Shown: positions 7,954-17,608 of the stretch, in pieces | Position numbering within the stretch: position 1 is the first letter of the stretch | Layout of the letters: the number at the start of each line of letters is the position of its first letter | DNA from: Cyclobacteriaceae bacterium | GTDB taxonomy: Bacteria > Bacteroidota > Bacteroidia > Cytophagales > Cyclobacteriaceae | Assembly: GCA_025808415.1 (NCBI GenBank) | Contig: CP075525.1 | Coordinates: 1,783,501 to 1,847,500, forward strand | Length of the DNA: 64,000 nucleotides | Direction: 5' to 3' | Position numbers and translations under genes: made by a program | The notes under the pieces: model-generated | What the model saw: the letters and a program-made list of their open reading frames with translations, nothing else | Database searches by the model: none | Told to the model about the DNA's origin: nothing

Positions 7954-8313
7954 ATGAAATCAAACATCATTATCATATTTCTTCTGATCGGCTCTGTCGT
8001 TGCTTTTGCACAATCAAAATCGAAAGTTATTACGGCAAATATTAAAGTCTACGGAAACTGCGGTATGTGCAAAGAGCGCATTGAAGCAGCGCTCGATTAC
8101 AAAGGCATCAAGACTGCAAAGTGGGATGCTAAAACTAAAAATCTTTCAGTAGTCTATAGTCCGTCCAAAATAACCGAACAGAAAATCCATGAGTTGGTAG
8201 CAGCCGTTGGTCATGATACGGATAAAGTAAAGGCGAAGGATACCATTTATGCTGATCTGCCTTTTTGTTGCTTATATCGTGATCACGATCACGAAGGAAT
8301 GGACGACAATTAA
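7954..8313 (+). CDS. Exported heavy-metal-associated (HMA) domain protein
   Basis: A 119-residue protein with a signal peptide (MKSNIIIIFLLIGSVVAFAQ) and one HMA domain. The metal loop is G34-N-C36-G-M-C39, the CxxC pair that binds Cu(I), followed by KERIEAALDYKGI and the second alpha/beta unit ending VAAVGHDTD. The C-terminus adds a Cys-Cys pair (105-106) and an Asp/His-rich tail (RDHDHE), a second likely metal site. It lies between the HYC_CC_PP gene and the TonB-receptor gene, 5 bp from the latter, so it is probably a periplasmic metal carrier serving the receptor. Confidence 0.85.
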   Translation: MKSNIIIIFLLIGSVVAFAQSKSKVITANIKVYGNCGMCKERIEAALDYKGIKTAKWDAKTKNLSVVYSPSKITEQKIHELVAAVGHDTDKVKAKDTIYADLPFCCLYRDHDHEGMDDN

Positions 8314-8318
8314 GGGTT

Positions 8319-10604
8319 ATGTTCAGAAATTCAAATTTTAGAATCGCTATAATGTTGGCGGTTGTGCTGTATTCCATTTCGGTGAATGCGCAGAAGCTGA
8401 TGGGTGTTGTGGTGGAGAAGAACGCTAATGGTGTTGATGAGCCATTGGCAGGTGCCAATATTGTTTGGATGGGTTCTACAACGGGTACTACCTCCGGTAG
8501 CAATGGAGTATTCATGATCGATCGGGTGGAAGGTACATCAAAACTGGTGGTGAGCTATGTGGGTTATAAATCCGATACGTTGACCATTACCAATCAAACC
8601 CGCATTAAAGTTACACTCGTTTCTGATGAGTACTTGCAGGAGGTTACCGTAGTGGGCTGGAGACCTTCTTCGGGAATAGATCATGCGCGAGGCATCAATA
8701 CGGTTATCATGACGGAGAAAGAATTGTTCAAAGCTGCATGTTGTAACCTGTCTGAAAGTTTTGAAACCAATCCATCCGTTGATGTGGCCTTTACGGACGC
8801 CATTACCGGAACGCGACAAATTCAAATGCTCGGTTTATCAGGACCCAACACCATGATATCCATTGAAAATATGCCGGGGGTGCGGGGCCTGGCTTCAAGC
8901 CAGGGTATTCAATTCATTCCGGGTACATGGATCAATTCGATACAGGTAACCAAAGGGGTGGGCTCGGTAATTAATGGATACGAAAGTATTGCCGGCCAGA
9001 TCAATGTTGAGATGAAGAAGCCTGAGGAGAGCGAAAGACTGTACATTAATGGATATGTTAACAATGCTGCCCGATCGGAATTAAATGTAAATTATACGGC
9101 ACACACCAGCGATAAATGGGCGACAACATTTTTGCTTCATGGCAGCACGCGTCCATTTGAGATGGACAGCAACGATGACTCATTTTTGGATTTTCCCACC
9201 GGATCGCAACTTAATTTTATAAACCGATGGGTGTATAACAACAATAAAGGGTTATTAGGGCAATTTGGTATTAAAGTATTAACCGACACCAAACAAGGCG
9301 GCCAAACTGATTTTAATCCCGAACAGGATAAGCTAACAACGAACCGTTACGGATTTGAAATTAATACTCAACGCTATGAAGCCTGGGGAAAGTTAGGTTA
9401 TCAGTTTACCGGTAAGCCTTATAAAAGCATAGGCTTGCAACTTTCGGCCACGCGGCATGATCACGATAGCTATTATGGTTTCAATATCCATGCTGCGGAT
9501 GAAAAGTCTCTTTATGTCAACCTGATTTATCAGTCTATTATCGGTTCAACCTACCATAAGTTTAAAACCGGTATTAGTTTTTTGTACGATGATTTTAAAG
9601 AATCTTTGGCTAATCCTGTCTTGGCGATCAATTATAATGGTAGCCTGTTAAATGACATTACTTTTAACCGTACCGAAATGGTGCCCGGAATTTTTGCGGA
9701 GTATAGCTATGATGGCAATGGAAAATTTTCGGCCATTGTGGGGGCCCGTGCTGACTATCACAGTTTGTTTGGTACGTTGTTTAATCCCCGCATCCATTTA
9801 AAATATGATGCTACTGAAACAACTACATTACGCTTATCGGCAGGTAAAGGTGTTCGGGTTGCAAATATCCTTACCGAAAATACAGGTATACTGGCCTCTT
9901 CCCGTCAGCTTGTTTTTTCAGGACTGCAGTCTGGCAAGGCATATGGTTTTAAGCCCGACCAGGCCTGGAATTTTGGGATAACCCTATCGCAGGATTTTAC
10001 CTTGGATTATCGCCCCGGTGCGATCACCATGGATTACTTCTTTACGGATTTTGAAAACCAGGTTGTTCTTGACCTTGATAACACGGCACGAGAAGCAAGA
10101 TTTTTCGGACTTAATGGTAAATCATTTTCGCACAGTTTTCAATTTCAGGTTGACTATGAGTTGATGCGCAGGTTTGATTTACGTATGGCTTATCGCTGGC
10201 TGAACGTACAAACTGATTATACAGAAGGCAGGTTAGCGCGGCCGCTCATTCCGGAGCACCGCGCATTTGTAAACCTGGCGTATGAAACAAAAAATAAGTG
10301 GAAGTTTGACTACACCGTGCAATGGATGGGGAAACAACGCATACCTGATACTTCACAGAATATTTCCGACTATCAACTTCCAGCATACTCGCCCGATTAC
10401 TTTTTAATGAATGCGCAAATCACAAAAGACATTAAAGATAAATGGAGTGTTTATCTGGGCGTGGAAAACCTGAACAATTATACACTGGATAATCCCATTA
10501 TAGCTGCTGACCAACCGTTCAGTCAGTATTTTGATACTTCCCTGGTGTGGGGCCCGATTTTTGGAACCATGGCGTATGCAGGCTTTCGGTTCAGGATCAA
10601 ATAA
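8319..10604 (+). CDS. TonB-dependent outer-membrane receptor, probable metal uptake
   Basis: A 761-residue outer-membrane receptor. A signal peptide is followed by a carboxypeptidase-regulatory-like domain (residues about 27-110, GVVVEKN to VSYVGYKSDTLTI), a plug domain beginning VTVVGWRPSSGIDHARGINTV, and a C-terminal barrel ending in aromatic GFRFRIK. The plug has FKAACCNLSESFE: a Cys-Cys pair like those in the two preceding small proteins. Such receptors import chelated metals or other ligands using TonB energy. The location 5 bp after an HMA protein points to copper or another soft metal, which is inference; the TonB-ExbBD partners are not in the window. Confidence 0.88.
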   Translation: MFRNSNFRIAIMLAVVLYSISVNAQKLMGVVVEKNANGVDEPLAGANIVWMGSTTGTTSGSNGVFMIDRVEGTSKLVVSYVGYKSDTLTITNQTRIKVTLVSDEYLQEVTVVGWRPSSGIDHARGINTVIMTEKELFKAACCNLSESFETNPSVDVAFTDAITGTRQIQMLGLSGPNTMISIENMPGVRGLASSQGIQFIPGTWINSIQVTKGVGSVINGYESIAGQINVEMKKPEESERLYINGYVNNAARSELNVNYTAHTSDKWATTFLLHGSTRPFEMDSNDDSFLDFPTGSQLNFINRWVYNNNKGLLGQFGIKVLTDTKQGGQTDFNPEQDKLTTNRYGFEINTQRYEAWGKLGYQFTGKPYKSIGLQLSATRHDHDSYYGFNIHAADEKSLYVNLIYQSIIGSTYHKFKTGISFLYDDFKESLANPVLAINYNGSLLNDITFNRTEMVPGIFAEYSYDGNGKFSAIVGARADYHSLFGTLFNPRIHLKYDATETTTLRLSAGKGVRVANILTENTGILASSRQLVFSGLQSGKAYGFKPDQAWNFGITLSQDFTLDYRPGAITMDYFFTDFENQVVLDLDNTAREARFFGLNGKSFSHSFQFQVDYELMRRFDLRMAYRWLNVQTDYTEGRLARPLIPEHRAFVNLAYETKNKWKFDYTVQWMGKQRIPDTSQNISDYQLPAYSPDYFLMNAQITKDIKDKWSVYLGVENLNNYTLDNPIIAADQPFSQYFDTSLVWGPIFGTMAYAGFRFRIK

Positions 10605-10611
10605 AATACAG

Positions 10612-10643
10612 ACGCATGCCTGAAAATTTTATCAGGCATGCGT
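10612..10643. terminator. Bidirectional terminator between TonB receptor and CHAT gene
   Basis: A perfect 12-bp stem (ACGCATGCCTGA / TCAGGCATGCGT) with an 8-nt AT loop, flanked by A/T-rich sequence on both sides, in the 41-bp gap between two convergent genes. Confidence 0.85.
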
Positions 10644-10645
10644 TT

Positions 10646-13351
10646 CTAAAACCCAACAAGAATAAATGGGGCCCAATAGTAGGGGGCACTATAAGTTGAA
10701 TTAATCATTTTTAACTTTGCCTGCTGTAGCTTTTTGCTGTAATCGCCAGATGGTTTTTCAAGCAGCATTTTGTAAAAGTCGGTCATTAGTTGTGCGGTCG
10801 ACTCATCCGCCACGCTCCAAAACGACACCATTATATTTTTAGCCCCAGCATATACCAGCGCGCGCGATAACCCAATAACGCCTTCACCTTTTGAAATTTT
10901 ACCCAGCCCGGTTTGGCAGGCGGACAGTGTAACCAGGTTAGCATTTAAGTGAAGGTTGTAGATTTCGCCCGAGAACAGTTTTCCATCTTCGGCCTCCGAA
11001 TCGCCACGAAGGTATATGCGCGAAAGTTCAGGGTTATTCTCATCCACAATACCGTGTGTGGCAAGGTGCACCACCGAAAAGTTTTTCAGGTTTCCTCCCT
11101 TCAGGTTGGTTTCTGTTGCCCGGTTATTCAACAATACTTCGGTGGCTATGTTCTTGCTTGCAAAAAGTTGTTGTATGGTATTTATCTCTTCTTTTGTTGC
11201 CGGTAAATCGTTAAGGTATTCGTTTGCGGGAAACGTTACTGGCGCACAAAGCAGTGCAGATTTAATAGTGGTTGACTGACTTTTTTTCTGAAGTAATAAG
11301 CCAGCAGAAAATTCATAACGGATACTGTGTCGTTTTACCAGGTAGGGCAATGAAGCGTATGGTGCCTTGGTGTCTTTTACATTTTTTGTTAGCAGAACTT
11401 CAAAAGGTATTACACTTAACCTGCCCGTGGGAAGAATGACAAAGTCGTTGATGGATGAGGGTATGCGCCTGGGTATTAACAACCGGTATAGTTTGCGCGC
11501 AGTGGGTATATACACCTCTTCGCCCATATAGAACAAAGCGTTGCGCAAACCTGTAATGCTGCGGTCATAATCGGAAGGCAATGCTTTATCCGTTATCCGG
11601 AAGTTTTTTTTGGTAAGCGTAAGTATGTATAGCCTGGCTGCATTTCGTTTACTGTCATCAATAAAGTAACTGATTACAGCTGTCTTTTCAGGGATGGTAC
11701 TTTGTATTTCACTAATGGTGGGTGCCGTTGTGTTATATTTTAGATTATAATATTCGGGATACTGTTTTTCGAGGTTTTGTACAAAAGCCTGATAGCTTTG
11801 GTTGAGATGAAAAGCTGTTTCACGAAGGTACTTTTCTTCCTCCTCGGATGGTTTTTGCGCCAGCTTTTGCGATACGAGCGCCAACGCTGTTTTAAGGCTC
11901 ATCTCCTCCTGCAGCAATTCATCGGGAACACTGGCAAAGGATTTGGCGTTTGTGTCGGCTATGGCATCCAGCAATACAGCCGATTTACTTTTTTCGGCAA
12001 AGTAAAAAGCCAGTTGACGGTAATTTTTGCGTTTTCTAAAGGCAATGTCACTTAATGTATACGCTATCCGAACACCATCGGCATATACTTCATTGGCAAT
12101 GGCGCCAAGGGCAATCTTATCCGATTCGTTGGAGGCTTGTTTGCGTAAGCGGTCAATCAGGGAATCACATTCTTGAAGAGTTTTTAAGCCAAGGTCAAGG
12201 TCTCTTTGTTTTAATGTTTTTCCAAAATGACGGGCTTCAAGGGTTTGAGCTTTGTACATCATGGAGTACAGCAACTGGTTACCGTTGTAAAAATTTTCGC
12301 CACCCGGATTTGTTCCAACGTCTTCCGAATTATAATCGGCAACGTTGGCAATCAATGCCTGCTGATAACTTTTTAAAGCTTCGTTGTAACGATCATTCGA
12401 TTGGTGGATGTTGCCAATGCGGTTATACATGGCGGCAACATCCGGATGTTTGGTACCGTGCGAGGCTATGTACATGGCCAAAGCTTTTTCGTAAAACTCC
12501 ATGGCTGTTTTCTTGTCGTCCAATTTGGTATAGGTATAGCCCAGGCTTGATAGCACGAAAGCTTTAGAGGCATTTGGTTGTGGATTTATTTTTTCCCAAG
12601 TGGCCAGGGCGGCTTCGTAGTAGTTGATGGCATCACCGTAGAGTTCAATTTGTGCATAAGCAAAGCCAAGGTTTGAGTTGGCAACGGCAAGCTTTGGGTG
12701 GTCTTTTCGATACAGCTTTTCATAGATGGCTAAAGCTGCTTCATAATACTCGATGGCCTTATCAGGATTCGGGATATTATTGGCAAAGCCAAGGTTATTG
12801 TAGGATGATGCGATTAATTCATGTTCGTCAGGCAAAACACTTTGGCGCAACGTTAAGGCCATTTGAAGTTGCTCTTCGGCTTGCTGGTACTTGCCTGTGC
12901 CGATATAAGCCAGTCCCAGGTTTGATAAAGCTTTCGCTGTTTCAAGGGGTTGGTTCATGCGTTGCAGGATGGCGGTCGCTTCAGCCAGTTGTTCAATTGC
13001 TAAATCGTATCGCCCCTGGTTTACATATAAAAAGCCAATGGTTGATTGTGTAATGGCACTTAACAGTGCTGAATTTTTTGATTGATTGGTCTTTGACAGG
13101 ATATCGCGAAGTACTTTATCGGCATCTTCAAACTTGCCCAAACCAATCAACGCTTCTGCCTTTCGGTTGGAAAGAATAATATTCGTGTCAGTATCCTTTG
13201 TGCTGGTTTGTTCGATTTTCTGGATAGCATCCTGGTAGCGCGATTCAACAAGGAGGGCATCAACTTCATTAACCAGTACCTGATTTGTTTTTTGGGCTTG
13301 CGTTGCCAGGCTAAGCAGCAACAAACTATATAATACGAATTTCCTTGCCAT
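10646..13351 (-). CDS. Exported TPR-CHAT protein, putative caspase-like protease
   Basis: A 901-residue protein with a signal peptide (MARKFVLYSLLLLSLATQAQ), then roughly ten tetratricopeptide repeats (residues about 30-340; repeated YxxA..YEKAL patterns), a helical linker, and a C-terminal CHAT domain (about residues 600-901). The putative catalytic dyad is intact: His in VVHLATHG near residue 763 and Cys in LVTLSACQTG near 811. CHAT domains are caspase-HetF-type cysteine proteases, here predicted to act outside the cytoplasm. It is the last gene after a lipoprotein and an outer-membrane protein (gaps 2 and about 20 bp). The substrate is unknown; the TPRs probably recruit it or its regulator. 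Confidence 0.85.
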   Translation of the reverse strand: MARKFVLYSLLLLSLATQAQKTNQVLVNEVDALLVESRYQDAIQKIEQTSTKDTDTNIILSNRKAEALIGLGKFEDADKVLRDILSKTNQSKNSALLSAITQSTIGFLYVNQGRYDLAIEQLAEATAILQRMNQPLETAKALSNLGLAYIGTGKYQQAEEQLQMALTLRQSVLPDEHELIASSYNNLGFANNIPNPDKAIEYYEAALAIYEKLYRKDHPKLAVANSNLGFAYAQIELYGDAINYYEAALATWEKINPQPNASKAFVLSSLGYTYTKLDDKKTAMEFYEKALAMYIASHGTKHPDVAAMYNRIGNIHQSNDRYNEALKSYQQALIANVADYNSEDVGTNPGGENFYNGNQLLYSMMYKAQTLEARHFGKTLKQRDLDLGLKTLQECDSLIDRLRKQASNESDKIALGAIANEVYADGVRIAYTLSDIAFRKRKNYRQLAFYFAEKSKSAVLLDAIADTNAKSFASVPDELLQEEMSLKTALALVSQKLAQKPSEEEEKYLRETAFHLNQSYQAFVQNLEKQYPEYYNLKYNTTAPTISEIQSTIPEKTAVISYFIDDSKRNAARLYILTLTKKNFRITDKALPSDYDRSITGLRNALFYMGEEVYIPTARKLYRLLIPRRIPSSINDFVILPTGRLSVIPFEVLLTKNVKDTKAPYASLPYLVKRHSIRYEFSAGLLLQKKSQSTTIKSALLCAPVTFPANEYLNDLPATKEEINTIQQLFASKNIATEVLLNNRATETNLKGGNLKNFSVVHLATHGIVDENNPELSRIYLRGDSEAEDGKLFSGEIYNLHLNANLVTLSACQTGLGKISKGEGVIGLSRALVYAGAKNIMVSFWSVADESTAQLMTDFYKMLLEKPSGDYSKKLQQAKLKMINSTYSAPYYWAPFILVGF

Positions 13352-13353
13352 GG

Positions 13354-14298
13354 TCAGAACCGGTAAAAATAACTAAGTGTCATAACGTCTTCACGGGTCA
13401 GTCCATCGGGGTTTACATCACGTTGGGTAATTTTTTTACCGGCCAGCAAACGAACACCCGATTTCACGTTAAAGCTGTAACCTGCTGTAACAATGCCCGA
13501 AAGGGCCATGCCTAAGGTACCCTCTAATTTTATGCGTTCCTCCGTATTGGTATTAAGGATTTCGTCTTTCGTTATCCGCCAAATAGGAAGCAACCCGATT
13601 GAAAAGTTGAACTGAGAAAAACGAAAGTTACGTTCGGCACGGAACATAACATCGGTGCCGCGTTTTAATTCGTAACACAAATTATTTTTACGCACATAAT
13701 CCGGCCCGCCTTCGTACACGGGTATCCATTCAGACCATTTGAATTGGTTTCCGATTTTATTAAATGGATGTTGAATGCCTGTAGCAAACAGCCACTTTCT
13801 GTTTACTAACGATATACCGGCAATGGCATCGTAAGTGCCCAGGCTGGTTTGATAATACATGGGTAAAGGAAGGCCAAATTTATCGTCTTTGAGGTTGGCG
13901 TTGTTTGAAGGTATCTTGCCTCCAAGGGTGATGCCGATATCAAATTCTTCCGATGAATACAAATTCCGGGTTAAGCAATAGGAGATGTCGCCCATACCGC
14001 CTGTGCTCCCAAAATTTCCTTTAACGGCCTGGTAAGGAAGTTTAACCTGGAAAAAAGTCTTGTTATCAATAATGTTAAAGCTCATGTCCAGGTTGGCTAC
14101 ATACACAACCGGAGATAGGGTAGTGGTGCCACGGTAAAAACTTAACTCCATAGAACGAAGTTTTAACGGCACCTTTTTATTGAAAGGCTGGTCGGGTTTC
14201 ATGGCACCCATGGTACAGAACCCTGCGTCACTGCATCCTTGTGCCCAACCGTTAGCGGTTAAGCCTGCAAGCAGTGTGAGTAGAATTAGTTTTCTCAT
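13354..14298 (-). CDS. Outer-membrane beta-barrel-like protein
   Basis: About 314 residues with a signal peptide (MRKLILLTLLAGLTANGWAQ). The mature protein alternates polar and aromatic residues in strand-like segments and ends in TLSYFYRF, a terminal aromatic typical of outer-membrane barrels. Near the start are two cysteines (GCSDAGFCTMG). No named family recognised. The Met at 14298 is preferred because it begins a clear signal peptide; the upstream Met at 14340 overlaps the previous gene. The stop is 2 bp from the CHAT gene start, so they are surely co-expressed. Confidence 0.65.
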   Translation of the reverse strand: MRKLILLTLLAGLTANGWAQGCSDAGFCTMGAMKPDQPFNKKVPLKLRSMELSFYRGTTTLSPVVYVANLDMSFNIIDNKTFFQVKLPYQAVKGNFGSTGGMGDISYCLTRNLYSSEEFDIGITLGGKIPSNNANLKDDKFGLPLPMYYQTSLGTYDAIAGISLVNRKWLFATGIQHPFNKIGNQFKWSEWIPVYEGGPDYVRKNNLCYELKRGTDVMFRAERNFRFSQFNFSIGLLPIWRITKDEILNTNTEERIKLEGTLGMALSGIVTAGYSFNVKSGVRLLAGKKITQRDVNPDGLTREDVMTLSYFYRF

Positions 14299-14320
14299 AG
14301 GTTCATTTTTTAAATTTGCA

Positions 14321-14857
14321 TTAGTCTGCACGCTGCCCACTTATGGCTACTGCGTCTATTTCATTCCAACCTTCTACGGCTGGTGAGTTTAACGCCAACC
14401 GAACGGCATCAACCAGGTAGGTAGTTTCCCTAAAATAGATTGTGAATATCCGGGCTGCAGCCGGTAAATCGGTGCGGGCTGGTTTGGAATAAACTTTCTC
14501 CCATTTTTTGGTATCGGCATGCCGTATATAAATAGTGTCGATAGCCCCAGGGTTGTAGGTTTCGTAGATTTCAATGGTGTGGACCGTTTGAACGGGGTTG
14601 AACCCAAGCACGAGGTATTCGCGCTGGTTGTCTTGTGTTAAAGGCGACCATGCTTTGGGAAGGTCGCCATAGTTGGGGTATACATCATTTTCTCCCAGTG
14701 CTTCAACGGCTGTGTAGCCGGGTACCGCGGTGTAATGCGAGCTGAAGTCAATTACCGAACTGGCGAATTGCCGGTTTTTGATTCCCTTAAATTCTTCTAC
14801 GTTCGAGCATCGGCTGAAAGTTAAACTGATGAAAAGCAGGAGGAGGGTCTTTTTCAT
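14321..14857 (-). CDS. Lipoprotein-like protein with discoidin-type domain
   Basis: A 178-residue exported protein. The N-terminus MKKTLLLLFISLTFSRCSN looks like a lipoprotein signal with Cys17, although the Arg before Cys is unusual. The body resembles the jelly-roll, discoidin-like domains of Bacteroidota surface proteins: VLGFNPVQTVHTIEIYETYNPGAI, IRHADTKKWEKVY, and the C-terminal GWNEIDAVAISG. Such domains bind glycans or partner proteins. It starts the operon that continues with an outer-membrane protein and a TPR-CHAT protease, and may be a surface recognition component. Confidence 0.68.
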   Translation of the reverse strand: MKKTLLLLFISLTFSRCSNVEEFKGIKNRQFASSVIDFSSHYTAVPGYTAVEALGENDVYPNYGDLPKAWSPLTQDNQREYLVLGFNPVQTVHTIEIYETYNPGAIDTIYIRHADTKKWEKVYSKPARTDLPAAARIFTIYFRETTYLVDAVRLALNSPAVEGWNEIDAVAISGQRAD

Positions 14858-14918
14858 CTGGATGGATTAGGATATGGTGGTTCAAGGTACAAACCTCACC
14901 AGAAAATTCCTATCATAA

Positions 14919-14946
14919 AAAAGCCTGCAGGTTAGTGCAGGCTTTT
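14919..14946 (-). terminator. Intrinsic terminator after M23 peptidase gene
   Basis: An 11-bp stem AAAAGCCTGCA / TGCAGGCTTTT with a 6-nt loop, preceded on the plus strand by an A run that gives a U tract to minus-strand transcripts. Confidence 0.85.
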
Positions 14947-14980
14947 GGTAAATCTAAATATTATGTATTGCAGTAGCGTA

Positions 14981-15958
14981 CTACATTCCCAGCGACTGGT
15001 TTTCGATTGAGGCCAGCTCAATAATTTTTTCGTAATCTGCCGGAGAAAGGTCGCTGTAAAAATAGTGTACCGGATTGATCATTACTCCGTGCAGCATTAC
15101 TTCGTAGTGCAGGTGTGGTGCAGTTGAAAGCCCGGTGTTACCAACATAACCGATCAAATCACCACGTTTGATTTTCTGGCCTTGCCGCACTGCAAAATCA
15201 TGCATGTGTGCGTAGCGTGTTTTATAGCCAAAACCGTGATCGATAACAATCATTTTACCGTAGCCGCTGAACTTTACGTTCACTTCTTCAATTACACCAT
15301 CAGCCGTGGCATAAATGGGTGTGCCTATCGGTGCGGCAAAGTCCACCCCGGTATGCATTTTTTTAACCTTATAAACAGGATGGATACGCATACCAAAACC
15401 CGATGCCAAGGCAACAAGTTGTTTGTTGGCTATGGGCTGGATTGCGGGAATGGCTGCAAAAAGTTTTTCTTTATTTTCAGCCAGTTCAATTACCTCATCT
15501 TGTGATTTTGATTCGATGTAAATTTTCCTGCGCAGCTTATCTATTTTTTCATGGAGACTAACGATAGCTTCTTTATGAAGCATATTTTTCTCTTTTATTT
15601 CAGCATAACGTTCGGCACCACCAACACCGGCATTCCGAACTGATTTATCAATGGGTTCAGCCCCTAACACAACACGATAGATATTATCATCGCGGTGTTC
15701 CATGCCGTCTAATGTTGTACTTAACCGTTCTACTTCTTCGTTCAACCTTTCGTAATAGTATTCCAATTCCTTCACTTCATTTTTCAGCAGGAGCTCTTTG
15801 GGTGATTCGAAGTAGGTACTGAACATGAGGTAAATGCCCGCGGCCATGAGCAGGGTAAGAAAAAATAACCCTAACGCATTCAAAATTATGTCGCTGGTTT
15901 TGGTCCTGACACGCTCGTACTTGCAGGTTTCGGTGTCGTAGTAGTATTTGATTTTCAT
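14981..15958 (-). CDS. M23 family peptidase, membrane-anchored
   Basis: About 325 residues. A cytoplasmic tail of roughly 30 residues precedes one membrane helix (ALGLFFLTLLMAAGIYLMF), then a coiled coil (residues about 60-165) and a LytM/M23 domain. Zinc-site motifs are complete: HTGVDFAAPIGTPIYA (H and D), RYAHM, and HLHYE. M23 enzymes cut peptidoglycan cross-links or stems, and coiled-coil versions often act in division or cell shape. The Met at 15958 is favoured over 15970. It follows mogA by 12 bp. Confidence 0.9.
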   Translation of the reverse strand: MKIKYYYDTETCKYERVRTKTSDIILNALGLFFLTLLMAAGIYLMFSTYFESPKELLLKNEVKELEYYYERLNEEVERLSTTLDGMEHRDDNIYRVVLGAEPIDKSVRNAGVGGAERYAEIKEKNMLHKEAIVSLHEKIDKLRRKIYIESKSQDEVIELAENKEKLFAAIPAIQPIANKQLVALASGFGMRIHPVYKVKKMHTGVDFAAPIGTPIYATADGVIEEVNVKFSGYGKMIVIDHGFGYKTRYAHMHDFAVRQGQKIKRGDLIGYVGNTGLSTAPHLHYEVMLHGVMINPVHYFYSDLSPADYEKIIELASIENQSLGM

Positions 15959-15970
15959 AAAAACTTGCAA

Positions 15971-16510
15971 TTATAGTGAATGCGGCCTGAACGGTTTTAT
16001 GACCTCCTCATTGCATTCGATGAACGGTCCTTCCAGCAGATCAATGCAATATGGGATCGCTGGGAAAATAACATTCAGGCACTGCCGGATTGCCTTAGGC
16101 TTACCCGGAAGGTTCAAAATTAAGCATTTTCCCCGAATTCCTGCGGTTTGCCTTGAAAGGATGGCCGTAGGCACGTATTTGAGGCTTTCCTGGCGCATAA
16201 GCTCGCCAAAGCCTGGCATCATTTTATGGCACACCGCCTCGGTTGCTTCCGGGGTCACGTCACGCTTGGCGGGTCCGGTTCCTCCGCTGGTAACAACCAA
16301 ACAACATCCTTTATTATCGGCCATGTCGACAATGGTTTGTTCGATCAGGTGTTGTTCATCGGGTATCACTGCGTAAACTTTTTGCCATGGACTCTTTATA
16401 TATTCATGAAGCGCGGCCTCAATTTCTTTTCCGGGTATATCTTCATAAATACCCTTACTGGCCCGGTCGCTAACGTTGATAATACCGATAATTATTGGTT
16501 GTGTGTTCAT
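15971..16510 (-). CDS. mogA: Molybdopterin adenylyltransferase
   Basis: A 179-residue MoaB/MogA-fold protein, which activates molybdopterin with ATP to adenylyl-molybdopterin before molybdate insertion. Motifs seen are GIINVSDRASKGIYEDIPG near the start, CLVVTSGGTGPAKRDVTPEAT (the family signature, GGTG and DVTPEA) and ILNLPGKPKAIRQCLNVIFPAIP near the end. No other molybdenum cofactor gene is in the window. It lies 10 bp after trhO and 12 bp before the M23 peptidase. Confidence 0.9.
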   Translation of the reverse strand: MNTQPIIIGIINVSDRASKGIYEDIPGKEIEAALHEYIKSPWQKVYAVIPDEQHLIEQTIVDMADNKGCCLVVTSGGTGPAKRDVTPEATEAVCHKMMPGFGELMRQESLKYVPTAILSRQTAGIRGKCLILNLPGKPKAIRQCLNVIFPAIPYCIDLLEGPFIECNEEVIKPFRPHSL

Positions 16511-16520
16511 TGCTAAATAA

Positions 16521-17570
16521 TCATAGTATTTGTTCGGTCTTTACTTTAAGGCCTAACTTTTCCGACCTTCCTTTTTTAAATACCTGCCTTCCTTTATTGA
16601 TTCCTTTCCGGATATTTTTTTGTTGTTCGACTGGCAGGGTAATAACCTCTTTGCATTCTGATGAGCAACAGCCGTTGAATTTTTCAGCGCAAGCTTTGCA
16701 TTGGATAAACAACAAGTGGCAACCATCATTTTTACAATTGGTGTGGTCATCGCAGGGTGAGCCACACTGGTGGCATGTACTGATGATTTCATTGGAGATA
16801 CGTTCGCCAAGGCGCTCATCGAAAACGAAATTCTTACCGATGAATTTATTCTCCAATGCTTGTTCTTTTACCTGGCGAGCATACTCAATAATGCCTCCGT
16901 TTAACTGATATACATTTTTAAATCCGCGGTGCTTCATCCAGGCGCTTGCTTTTTCGCACCGAATTCCTCCCGTGCAATACATGATTACCTTTTTTTCTTT
17001 TTTGTCTTCCAGCATTTTTTCAACAACCGGAAGCGCTTCGCGGAAAGTATCAGCATCCGGACAGATGGCGTTTTTGAAATGCCCTACTTCGCTTTCATAA
17101 TGATTGCGCATGTCTACCACAATGGTGTCCGGATCTTCGGTAAGTTTATTAAAGTCGGGTGCGTTGAGGTGTATACCACTGTTGGTTACGTCAAATGAAC
17201 TGTCGTCAAGTCCATCGGCAACAATTTTTTTGCGTACCAATATCTTCAGTTTGAAAAATGATTTGCCATTGTCTTCAACGGCAATGTTCAACCGTATTCC
17301 GTTTAGCCATGGTGTGGCGTACAGCAACGATTTGAACGCATTAAATTTTATAGTAGGTACACTTATCTGGCCATTGATGCCTTCGTGGGCCACATAAATT
17401 CTACCCCAAACATCAACTGAAGCAAAATCAAGGTAGAGTTTATCCCGAAAGGCTTTGGGGTCTTCAATGTGATGATATTTATAAAAGGACAGCGTAGTCC
17501 TTTCGGGGTTGGGAGTAAGGTAAAGCCGCTCCTTGAGGACTTTTCCTTCAATTCGGTTAAATAATTGCAT
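16521..17570 (-). CDS. trhO: tRNA uridine(34) hydroxylase, rhodanese family
   Basis: A 349-residue YceA/TrhO-type protein, responsible for prephenate-independent 5-hydroxylation of U34 in tRNA. The order is an N-terminal alpha/beta domain ([24 protein letters not shown]), a rhodanese domain with active Cys in [13 protein letters not shown] (near residue 198), and a C-terminal cysteine-rich region ([37 protein letters not shown]) that probably binds metal. It is transcribed from a consensus promoter (17609-17639), with mogA and the M23 gene downstream. Confidence 0.92.
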   Translation of the reverse strand: MQLFNRIEGKVLKERLYLTPNPERTTLSFYKYHHIEDPKAFRDKLYLDFASVDVWGRIYVAHEGINGQISVPTIKFNAFKSLLYATPWLNGIRLNIAVEDNGKSFFKLKILVRKKIVADGLDDSSFDVTNSGIHLNAPDFNKLTEDPDTIVVDMRNHYESEVGHFKNAICPDADTFREALPVVEKMLEDKKEKKVIMYCTGGIRCEKASAWMKHRGFKNVYQLNGGIIEYARQVKEQALENKFIGKNFVFDERLGERISNEIISTCHQCGSPCDDHTNCKNDGCHLLFIQCKACAEKFNGCCSSECKEVITLPVEQQKNIRKGINKGRQVFKKGRSEKLGLKVKTEQIL

Positions 17571-17608
17571 GGTTATTAGTGTCTTTCGCAGGAAAACCTA
17601 ATAGACTG

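Noticed and set aside
12055..12567. Plus-strand open frame of 170 codons
   Set aside because: Antisense to the TPR region of the CHAT gene; composition (many Trp, Arg, Cys, Gln) is that of a shadow frame.
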